Below the pieces are notes generated by a model. It did not search any database. It was not told the DNA's origin and was given only the letters and a program-made list of their open reading frames with translations. From Planctomycetota bacterium (GTDB lineage Bacteria > Planctomycetota > UBA8108 > SXIK01), in the NCBI GenBank assembly GCA_016209535.1, contig JACQVW010000009.1, positions 1 to 40,915 on the forward strand: a stretch of 40,915 nucleotides of DNA, written 5' to 3'. Positions 15,976-22,814 of the stretch are shown one piece after another. Each line of letters begins with the position of its first letter. The stretch's first letter is position 1. The translations under genes were made by a program, and so were the position numbers.

Positions 15976-18900
15976 ATGCGTAGACGGGCGCTCTCTGCTG
16001 CGGTCTTCACGGCGTGTCTCTTCGTGAGCGCGGCTTCGTTCGGCCAATTCAACCCTGCCGGCACGATCCGAAACGACGGGTGGAACATCCTCGTGCCCCT
16101 CGGCAACCCGGGCGGTTGCGGGGGTGGCGGGGCGGCGAGCATGGCGAGGAACTGGGTCGCGCCCCACGACATGAAGGCCGAGGATCCCAAGGGCGGGACC
16201 GAGTGGGCCGACATCGACTTCGGCGGCACGGCCGCAGCGACCAACTGGGGCGCCGCGGGACTCAACCCGGACCCCATCTGGATCACCATCCCAGCCCTGG
16301 AGGCCTCCTTCGGGCTGCCCGCGGGGACGATCCCGCGGCTCAACCGCCTGGGCTACGACGACTCGGACGGCCCGAGCTCCCTCATCAACTGGATCAACGC
16401 GACCGTGGTCCCGGTCCTCGGCGTCCCGCCCTTGCCGAAGGACAACATCATGGGGATCGCGACCACCTACGTCCGCAACACAGGTGCCGCTGGAGTCTTC
16501 TACGCCTGCACGGCGAGCGACGACTCGGTCCAGCTCCTCGTCAACAACAAGCTCGTCCTCAACAAGAGCGTCTGCCGCGGCGGCAGCTACGGCTGCCAGG
16601 AGGTCACGCCGTTCATCCTCCCCGCGGGCGTGAGCCGCATCACGCTGCTCGTCTGGGAAGGCGGCGGCGGCTTCGACGGCACGTTCGGCATCAAGGCCAC
16701 GGCGGACGGCCCGAACCTGACCGACGGGAACGGCACGATCGTCTTCGTGGGCCCGGGCGGCCCCAACGACAAGGGCCAGCAGCAGTACGGCCTCGAGCGT
16801 ACCGCCGCCGCGAAGCCCTTCAACTGCCCGAACGACATCGTCGCGGTCACGCTCAAGGGCTCGGGCCCCGGCGGGGACGCGGACACGGTGACCGTGACCG
16901 AGACCATCTCGGCGGCGGATGCCGCCTCGATCGACATCACCGACGTCTCGAACGGCGGCGTCGTGACGGACCTCCTCCCCCAGCGTCCGGCTTCCGACCC
17001 GCTGCCGGGGGTCTTGAACCCCGTCGGCCCTGACTTCCAGGACGCGCTCCGGGTCGGGACCCACTGCGGCGGCGGAAGCATGACGACCTACGACGGCGGC
17101 ACCGGCGAGTACACCTCGGTGTCGAACTCCGGCGGAGACCTCTGGGACGCCTCCAACGACTTCGAGTTCGCCTACACGCAGGTCGAGGGCGACTTCGATG
17201 TCTCCGTCGAGCTGACGAGCCGGACCCACTCGACCGGCGCCGGCCGGTGGGGCAAGTTCGGCCTCATCGCCCGCCGGTCGCTTGCAGGCTGCTCCCGGCA
17301 CACGATCATGCAGGACCACATGCCGGACCTCCAGGACGCGCGCAGCCTCTCTGGCCGCACGGGCCACAATAGCTGCGGCAGCATGTTCGAGGACCGCGAC
17401 ACGACGGGCCCCGGGGTCAGCGCTCACCCCGCCTTCTATCGGTTGACCCGGCGCGGCACCGTCCTCCGCGGCTACGCCTCCGACGACGCCAATGTCCGCA
17501 CGGACCCGGCCAACGATGCCCTGTGGACGAGGATCGGGCGAGAAGACAACTGGGGGGAGGCTCCAGACAAGCTCTTCATCGGGTTCGCGAACAGCGAGCA
17601 CAACGACCAAGGCTGCAACGTGCAGACCATCACGTTCAAGGTCCTGAACTTCTCCAAGCCCGGCCTCAACGTGACGCCGATCGGGAAGACCATCACGTGG
17701 AACTTGACGCGAGCCGAGCTCAACGCGGGCCTCTCCTACAAGGTCCGCTACAACGTGAGAGGCTCGATCAGCCTCTCCGGCCAGGTGGTGAACGAGGCGT
17801 TCGCCGAAGGCGTCAGCAGCCTCTCCTTCGACCCGAGCCAGTCGGGCCCCGTGGGCGAGTGGGACACCTCGCACGACATCGGGACGGTGCCCACGGCCGG
17901 CTCGACGACCTACGACGGAGGGACCGGCACCTATGTCTCGCGCGGCACCGGCGCCGACATCTGGGATGGCGGCGACGACATGCACTTCGCCTACAAGGCC
18001 GTGACGGGCGACTTCCTCATCGAGTGCCGGATCACGGGCATCGACGACCCGGGGGCCGGCACGCGCTGGGGCCGCTTCGGCCTCATGGCGCGGTGGAGCT
18101 GCGACCGGGGCTCGAAGTACTCCATGATCGTCGAGCTGGGCTCCGACGAGGTCGACACCCCGCGTCACCAGTTCCGCCTCAACCACCTCGAGAACAGCAA
18201 CACTAGGGACTACCAGCAGGTCGACGACGGCTTCTTCGCGAGCCGCAGGCCCGCCTGGATGCGCCTCGTGCGCCGCGGGAACGCGGTCTACAGCTTCCTC
18301 TCGGACGACGACGGCGCGGGCAACCCGAAGAAATGGCTCACCGTCGGCTCCGACAGCTCGGTCCTCATGCCCCCGACGGTCCTCCTCGGCATGGCGGTGA
18401 GCGGCCATGGCAGCGCGGGGCCGAACCTCCTCTCCATCACCTACGACAGGCTCCGCTGCATCTCCCTCGACGCGGACTGCGTGGACTTCAGCCCGCTCCG
18501 GTTCGAGACGTCGGCAACGAACACCGCGGGGATGGGATCCACCCCCTCCACGCCGAGGCTAGTCCTTGCCCGGATCGCCGCCGACGGGAACGGCGATGGC
18601 ATCCCCGACGTCGCCGACGCCGTGGCCCAGGGGGGAAGCGGGCTCGGCGTCAAGAACCGCAACTGGGTCTGGACGGACCTCAAGGTAGGCTCCGAGGACC
18701 TCGCGGGCACGATCCAGCTCCTCTGGAACAACGAGAACCGGAACTTCAACCCCGATGGGGCCGGCATGGCGGCGGTGACGCCGCTCCTGAGGTTCAGCTT
18801 CAGCCAGGTGGCGCGCGTCTTCATCGCCTGGGACCGCCGCCACGTGAGGGGCGGCGGCGACAACGCGCAGCAGGTCCAGAGCGGCTGGTTCGACGTCAAC

Positions 18901-21174
18901 AACAACGTCGGCACCCTCAACGCCCAGGGCTGGCTCCGGCTCGGCGGCTCGAGCCTCGAGGACGCCAACGCCGACGTCATCAAGACGAACTCCTCCGCCC
19001 AGGGCGGCGACGACGCCTTCGCCCAGGGCGGCGTCTGGTGCAAGGACTTCGGCCCCGGCGACGTCCTTCAGACCTTCCAGACTGGCGTCTCGGGCGGCCG
19101 CAGCCCGTACGTGGTCTTCGTCCGCTGCGGGCAGACCTGCTCGAGGGGCGAGCCCCTGGCGGCGCTCGACTTCGAGGAGCCGGAGGACATGGGCATCCGC
19201 GTCGCCGGCGGCACGTCGCCCGCCACGACCAACCCCGAGGTGAAGGCCGGCCGCCTGCTCCTCACCGTCAACGACGTCGGGAACCAGCGGCTGGCCGTCT
19301 GGTACGGCGTCGCCTACGATCCCGCGGCGGGGGGCGTGCCCCTCACCGACGATGGCTTCTTCGTGGAGTTCGACGCCTTCATGAGCCGGCCCGTGCCGGC
19401 CAACCCGGCCGACTGGAACCCGGCCGACGGCTTCACCTTCGCCGTGGTGGCGACGAGCGCCAACGACGGCCTCGCCAGCGCCATCGCGCCCTTCCCGCCA
19501 GGCCTCGACGTCGCCTCGCTGCGCGGCTCGGGAGGCGGCGTCCTCGGCTACGCCACATTCGACACCGGCTTCAGCATCCTCCGGCGCCTCGAGGGGCACC
19601 CCAGCCTCGCGATCGAGCTGGACAACTGGGTGGGCGCCGGCGGGGTCGGGAACGAGCCCGGGAACGACCCCTTCGACGGCGGCTCGCCCAACTTCGACGG
19701 CAACTGGCACATCGGCCTCGACGTGAACGCCAGCGTCTCGAGCCTCCAGACCAACGTGGACTTCGGCGTGCCGACGGCGGCGCTCCCCGACATCTTCAAT
19801 CCCAAGGGCGTCCACGTGGAGGTCATGTACCGCCCCGACGGCGCCGTGACCGCCTGGGTGACCGGCGTCTCGAAGTCCGGCGACCCCGTGCCGCGCACGA
19901 AGGTCCTCTCGGCCATGATCCCGCCCTTCCCCACGGGCGATCTCGTCATGGGCTTCACGGGCGGGACCGGCGGCGCCACCTGCCAGCAGGAGGTCGACAA
20001 CTTCACCTTGAGCAGCCTCTGCTGCGAGATCCCGGATGCGGTCTCCGTCACGGGCCCGACCCAGGCCGAGCAGCATCAGACCGTGACCCTCAGCGCCGCC
20101 CTTGCGGGGGTCGAGCACGCCGGGACGCGGGTCTACCGGTGGGAGGTGGCGAGCGGCGCCGGGTCGATCGTCGGCCCGGCCGACGGCGCGACGGCGCAGG
20201 TCACCTCGAGCGTCGTGGGCGACGTCACGGTGCGGGTGACCGCGGGCGATGGCGTCTGCGATGACACCGCCGCGGCCGAGCACACGGTCAGCTTCGGCTG
20301 CCCGTCCGCAGGCGACACGCACGTCACCGACCTCGCCCTCGCCGGGCCCCCCGGGAACGCGCCGGGGAGCTACACGGCGACCGCGACGGCCTCCGACGAC
20401 AGCCTGGACGCGATCTCCTACACGTTCAGCGCGTCGAATGGCGTCGACCCGCCCACGACGGTCGGGCCGCAGGCGGGCAACTCGGCCAACTTTACCCTCG
20501 GCGCCGGCCAGTGGACGGTCTCGGTGAGCGTGGATGACGACCCCAACTGCGCGGACGTCGCCGCCGACGCGAGCCGCTCGGTCGAGGTCACCGTGCTCCC
20601 GCTGAGCTGCGACCTCGCGATCGAGTGCACTCTCAACCCCGACGGCGCGTCGGTGCACGTCCGCGGCGGCGTCATCGGCCCGAGCCCCGACTGCAACTGC
20701 GACCAGATCGTGGTCCGCCGCGACGGGGTCGAGATCTTCCGCGGCCCGACTCCCGAGAGCGGCGAGGCGGACTTCCCCTTCGACCCGGCCTGCGACGACC
20801 AGGACGTGACCTTCGAGGTCGCCTGCGTCGGGCCCAGGGGCGAGGGCTCGGTCGCCCGCTGCACGCAGCACTGCCCGCGCAAGGGCACGCCCTTCATCCG
20901 CGGCGACTGCAACCAGGACGGCGAGGTCTGCCGTTCGGTGTCGGACATGGTCCGCGAGATCGAGATCTGCTTCCTCGGCCAGGCCCCGCAGCCCACCTGC
21001 CCGGCGGCCTGCGACGCGAACGGCGACGGGCAGATCTGCGGCGACGTGTCGGACATCCTCTACATCGCCAACTACTGCTTCACCGGCGAGGCGGGCCCGC
21101 CGCCGGCGCCCTTCCCGGACTGCGACGTCGCGGAGGGCGCGATCTGCGACCCGCCGACCTTCTGCGCCCAGTAG
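15976..21174 (+). CDS. Large secreted surface protein with two repeated beta-sandwich domains, PKD-like domains and a Cys-rich dockerin-like tail
   Basis: 1,732 residues from ATG 15976, chosen because it begins a clear Sec signal ('MRRRALSAAVFTACLFVSAASFGQ'); the frame is open back to 15841 but that stretch has no signal character. Seen in order: an N-terminal beta region with a 'CTASDDSVQLLVNNKLV' PA14-like motif; two homologous beta-sandwich repeats starting near residues 371 and 644, each 'TTYDGGTG.Y.S…DIWD…FAY..V.GDF…GRWG.FGLMAR'; a 'DGNGDGIPDVADAV' Ca-binding loop near 870; a LamG/lectin-like region about 1130-1340; two PKD/Ig-like domains about 1355-1540; and a dockerin-like pair at about 1640-1732 ('RGDCNQDGEVC…VSDMV' and 'CDANGDGQICGDVSDILYIANYCF'). 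Probably an exported adhesin or carbohydrate-binding protein; no catalytic motif is evident. A strong terminator follows. Confidence 0.82.
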   Translation: MRRRALSAAVFTACLFVSAASFGQFNPAGTIRNDGWNILVPLGNPGGCGGGGAASMARNWVAPHDMKAEDPKGGTEWADIDFGGTAAATNWGAAGLNPDPIWITIPALEASFGLPAGTIPRLNRLGYDDSDGPSSLINWINATVVPVLGVPPLPKDNIMGIATTYVRNTGAAGVFYACTASDDSVQLLVNNKLVLNKSVCRGGSYGCQEVTPFILPAGVSRITLLVWEGGGGFDGTFGIKATADGPNLTDGNGTIVFVGPGGPNDKGQQQYGLERTAAAKPFNCPNDIVAVTLKGSGPGGDADTVTVTETISAADAASIDITDVSNGGVVTDLLPQRPASDPLPGVLNPVGPDFQDALRVGTHCGGGSMTTYDGGTGEYTSVSNSGGDLWDASNDFEFAYTQVEGDFDVSVELTSRTHSTGAGRWGKFGLIARRSLAGCSRHTIMQDHMPDLQDARSLSGRTGHNSCGSMFEDRDTTGPGVSAHPAFYRLTRRGTVLRGYASDDANVRTDPANDALWTRIGREDNWGEAPDKLFIGFANSEHNDQGCNVQTITFKVLNFSKPGLNVTPIGKTITWNLTRAELNAGLSYKVRYNVRGSISLSGQVVNEAFAEGVSSLSFDPSQSGPVGEWDTSHDIGTVPTAGSTTYDGGTGTYVSRGTGADIWDGGDDMHFAYKAVTGDFLIECRITGIDDPGAGTRWGRFGLMARWSCDRGSKYSMIVELGSDEVDTPRHQFRLNHLENSNTRDYQQVDDGFFASRRPAWMRLVRRGNAVYSFLSDDDGAGNPKKWLTVGSDSSVLMPPTVLLGMAVSGHGSAGPNLLSITYDRLRCISLDADCVDFSPLRFETSATNTAGMGSTPSTPRLVLARIAADGNGDGIPDVADAVAQGGSGLGVKNRNWVWTDLKVGSEDLAGTIQLLWNNENRNFNPDGAGMAAVTPLLRFSFSQVARVFIAWDRRHVRGGGDNAQQVQSGWFDVNNNVGTLNAQGWLRLGGSSLEDANADVIKTNSSAQGGDDAFAQGGVWCKDFGPGDVLQTFQTGVSGGRSPYVVFVRCGQTCSRGEPLAALDFEEPEDMGIRVAGGTSPATTNPEVKAGRLLLTVNDVGNQRLAVWYGVAYDPAAGGVPLTDDGFFVEFDAFMSRPVPANPADWNPADGFTFAVVATSANDGLASAIAPFPPGLDVASLRGSGGGVLGYATFDTGFSILRRLEGHPSLAIELDNWVGAGGVGNEPGNDPFDGGSPNFDGNWHIGLDVNASVSSLQTNVDFGVPTAALPDIFNPKGVHVEVMYRPDGAVTAWVTGVSKSGDPVPRTKVLSAMIPPFPTGDLVMGFTGGTGGATCQQEVDNFTLSSLCCEIPDAVSVTGPTQAEQHQTVTLSAALAGVEHAGTRVYRWEVASGAGSIVGPADGATAQVTSSVVGDVTVRVTAGDGVCDDTAAAEHTVSFGCPSAGDTHVTDLALAGPPGNAPGSYTATATASDDSLDAISYTFSASNGVDPPTTVGPQAGNSANFTLGAGQWTVSVSVDDDPNCADVAADASRSVEVTVLPLSCDLAIECTLNPDGASVHVRGGVIGPSPDCNCDQIVVRRDGVEIFRGPTPESGEADFPFDPACDDQDVTFEVACVGPRGEGSVARCTQHCPRKGTPFIRGDCNQDGEVCRSVSDMVREIEICFLGQAPQPTCPAACDANGDGQICGDVSDILYIANYCFTGEAGPPPAPFPDCDVAEGAICDPPTFCAQ

Positions 21175-21304
21175 GCGCCTGAGGGATGGAGGCGAGGGGC
21201 GGAGCGTGGGGCGCGGCGCGGGAGGCCGGGCCTGGCCTTCCGCGCCGCGCTGTTTTTTTGCGCCGCCGCGGCACGCTCGCGAGCCTCGGGCTCACCCCGG
21301 TGCA
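21137..21304 (+). repeat. Direct repeat copy 1: last codons of the surface-protein gene plus its terminator
   Basis: The segment starts inside the coding region at GCGCGAT, covers the last 12 codons and stop, the terminator hairpin and a 'GCCGCCGCGGCACGCTCGCG' stretch. It is closely matched by 21973-22131: over the first 48 bases I count three mismatches. The two copies enclose the HNH-nuclease remnant and its small partner. Confidence 0.75.
21211..21259 (+). terminator. Strong rho-independent terminator of the surface-protein gene
   Basis: Left arm 21211-21227, six-base loop, right arm 21234-21250: a 17-base-pair stem with a single G-T wobble, followed by TGTTTTTTT (21251-21259). It lies 36 bases after the stop codon. 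Confidence 0.87.
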
Positions 21305-21327
21305 CCCGACCACGCTGAGCAGCCGCG

Positions 21328-21639
21328 CTAGCCGTGAGGTTCCGAGGGGAAGGCGCCTTCCTCGATCAGCGCTTCGCGCAGGGTGACCTGGTCGGGGTGG
21401 TTCATCGCGAGCACGACCACGGTCACCCGCCCAACTGGCGTCCTGCCAAGCAGAAGAGGGCCGCGCCACTCGAAGTGGTCGGCCCAGGCATCCCGTCGAG
21501 GGTGAAACAAGCGCACCAGCCGTCCCGTGTGTGGGTCAAGGCCAGCGATGTTGGGTCCTTTGTGCAGGTTGCAATGGCAGTACTCGCAACGGTCCCCCGC
21601 GCGCCGACGCACCAACTTTCGGAGCGCGAAGTCGGTCAC
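21328..21639 (-). pseudogene. HNH endonuclease remnant with the catalytic core deleted in frame
   Basis: About 103 residues from GTG 21639. The N-terminal 'VTDFALRKLVRRRAGDRCEYC' and the C-terminal 'CNLHKGPNIAGLDPHTGRLVRLFHPRRDAWADHFEWRGP…GRTPVGRVTVVVLAMN' are the two ends of a widespread HNH family. In intact members roughly 35-40 residues, including the 'HIDHI…GG…NLALAC' catalytic core, separate CEYC from CNLHKG. Here CEYC is joined through a single His directly to CNLHKG, so the catalytic histidines are gone while the frame stays open. The upstream small gene overlaps it by 4 bases (GTGA), showing the pair was once translationally coupled. I call it a pseudogene on the missing active site; a retained non-catalytic protein is possible. 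Confidence 0.75.
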
Positions 21640-21905
21640 GAAGAGGAGCGTCGTTTGAGCAGGGCACGCGCCTTGGACTGGAGGATCGCGACGAACGTCC
21701 CAGCGGCTACGTAGGTCTCGTATTCCGCACGTTCCTCTGCTGTCAATTGCCCTGCGGTGTTCTTTCGCGCGAGGTCTTCCACGCGGCGCTGGACCTTGGG
21801 GTCCGCTCGAAGCTTGACGATTTGCCTGGCCACTTCCGGACTCAGGCAACGACTGACAGGGTCGAGGATGCGGTCAAGCACGGCAGCTTCGCTCTTCGTG
21901 TCCAT
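21636..21905 (-). CDS. Small conserved partner of HNH endonucleases, function unknown
   Basis: 89 residues: 'LDRILDPVSRCLSPEVARQIVKLRADPKVQRRVEDLARKNTAGQLTAEERAEYETYVAAGTFVAILQSKARALL'. From memory of the family, proteins with 'LDPV.RCLTPEVAR.LV.LRAD…GQLTPEERAEYE.YV…AILQ.KAR.LL' occur immediately upstream of HNH endonuclease genes in planctomycetes and cyanobacteria. It is all alpha-helical with no catalytic motif. The stop overlaps the GTG start of the HNH remnant (GTGA). The gene itself looks intact although its partner has lost its active site. A TATACT -10 box ends 6 bases before the ATG, suggesting a leaderless transcript. Role as inhibitor or chaperone of the nuclease is speculation. 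Confidence 0.7.
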   Translation of the reverse strand: MDTKSEAAVLDRILDPVSRCLSPEVARQIVKLRADPKVQRRVEDLARKNTAGQLTAEERAEYETYVAAGTFVAILQSKARALLKRRSSS

Positions 21906-21911
21906 GTCGCA

Positions 21912-21917
21912 AGTATA
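21912..21917 (-). promoter_or_regulatory. -10 box (TATACT) of the HNH-partner gene
   Basis: TATACT on the minus strand, within GGTATACTTG, ends 6 bases before ATG 21905. The same GGTATACTTG decamer occurs upstream of the dockerin gene at 28391. No convincing -35 is seen. Confidence 0.45.
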
Positions 21918-21948
21918 CCGCAGGCGAGGATGTGGTTGGAGACCCCCG

Positions 21949-21963
21949 ACTTCGGACCGAAGT
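21949..21963. promoter_or_regulatory. 15-base perfect palindrome upstream of the HNH-partner gene
   Basis: ACTTCGG-A-CCGAAGT, seven-base arms around one central base, located about 32 bases upstream of the -10 box. It could be an operator; with one central base it cannot form a stable hairpin. Confidence 0.3.
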
Positions 21964-21972
21964 GAATCTCGA

Positions 21973-22131
21973 GCGCGATGTGCGAGCCGCCGACCTTCTG
22001 CGCCCCGTAGGCGCCTGAGGAAGGCGAGGGGCGGGGCGTGGAGCGCGGCGCGGGAAGCGAGGCCTCCCGCGCCACGCTGTTTTCACGAGCCGCCGCGGCA
22101 CGCTCGCGAGCCTTGGGCTCGCCCCGGTGCG
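21973..22131 (+). repeat. Direct repeat copy 2: orphan gene 3' end plus terminator-like hairpin
   Basis: Homologous to 21137-21304, including the bases corresponding to the final codons 'CEPPTFCAP-stop' of a dockerin-tailed protein, but with no gene upstream. It contains the degenerate terminator 22042-22083 and the same 'GCCGCCGCGGCACGCTCGCG' stretch. It marks the far boundary of the HNH module. Confidence 0.75.
22042..22083 (+). terminator. Orphan terminator-like hairpin in repeat copy 2
   Basis: Arms 22042-22055 and 22065-22078 pair over 14 bases with one wobble, nine-base loop, then GTTTT. The T-run is shorter than in copy 1, and no plus-strand gene precedes it. Confidence 0.5.
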
Positions 22132-22161
22132 TCCAGCCCTGACGTCGCTCTCGGGGCCAGG

Positions 22162-22642
22162 TCACGCCGGAGAGCCTTCGATCACCCGGCGCCAGCGGCG
22201 CGGCACGCCCTTGTATGCTGCCTCGTAGGTAGCCTCGAGCGGCACGTTGACGTAGGCGCCAGGCTCAAGGAACAGGGGCATCGCCGGCAGCACGTCGCCG
22301 ATCGCTACGGGTTCGACATAGTCGCACGGCAACTGCGTTCTGCTTGCGCCGGTAGAACTCGAGGTCGGTCTCGGCGGTGACCCGGACCCGCGGCGGCGCG
22401 AGCTCAAGACCCACACTACCGCCCGCCGGCGTCGTCCGGGGCCCGGCCTGACTTCGGTCCTCTGCAGGCCCCTGCAAGGTCAACACGTCCGGTCCGAACC
22501 CAGCCGCGTGCTGCTCCGCCAGGGCGTAGTAGTCATCCGGCAGGAGACCAGCGTTCAGGGCCCGTTGGATCTCCTCGATCCAACCATGGTGGAAGTGGTG
22601 AAAGATCCCCGCGTCGACGCGAGTCCAGTCGTGGATGGGCAT
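22162..22642 (-). pseudogene. DUF4058 family gene, internally deleted and frameshifted
   Basis: The 5' part from ATG 22642 is a good DUF4058 N-terminus: 'MPIHDWTRVDAGIFHHFHHGWIEEIQRALNAGLLPDDYYALAEQ' through 'GPDVLTLQGP', continuing to 'EFYRRKQNAVAVR'. At about 22320 the frame switches, and the next frame continues as 'YVEPVAIGDVLPAMPLFLEPGAYVNVPLEATYEAAYKGVPRRWRRVIEG' to the stop at 22162, which is the family's C-terminus. The central segment found in intact members (roughly 70-80 residues, with the 'IEIVSPGNK' motif) is missing. One out-of-frame deletion therefore explains both the loss and the frameshift. AAGGAG precedes the ATG and a TATAAT box lies at 22684-22689. DUF4058 proteins are very common in Planctomycetes and their function is unknown. 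Confidence 0.78.
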
Positions 22643-22683
22643 GGCGGTCTCCTTGCGAGACGGGGTTCCCTGAGCAGATCTTG

Positions 22684-22689
22684 ATTATA
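22684..22689 (-). promoter_or_regulatory. -10 box (TATAAT) of the DUF4058 remnant
   Basis: Exact TATAAT on the minus strand, 41 bases upstream of ATG 22642, with AAGGAG in the leader. No TTGACA-like element at the right spacing. The promoter seems to have outlived the gene. Confidence 0.45.
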
Positions 22690-22774
22690 CGGACGAACGC
22701 CGGAGAAAACCTGTCACCGTCCGCAGGCAGATCCTGGCGACGACCGCAAGGGGCGGCGGACGAGGCGCCCGCCG

Positions 22775-22808
22775 GCTGTGAGGCGGCGCAGGCCCTGGCG
22801 CTCACAGC
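22775..22808 (-). terminator. Possible hairpin terminator of the coiled-coil dockerin protein gene
   Basis: Perfect eight-base inverted repeat GCTGTGAG…CTCACAGC (22775-22782 with 22801-22808) starting 7 bases past the stop at 22815. It has no T-run, so termination is uncertain. Confidence 0.35.
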
Positions 22809-22814
22809 GCGGAC

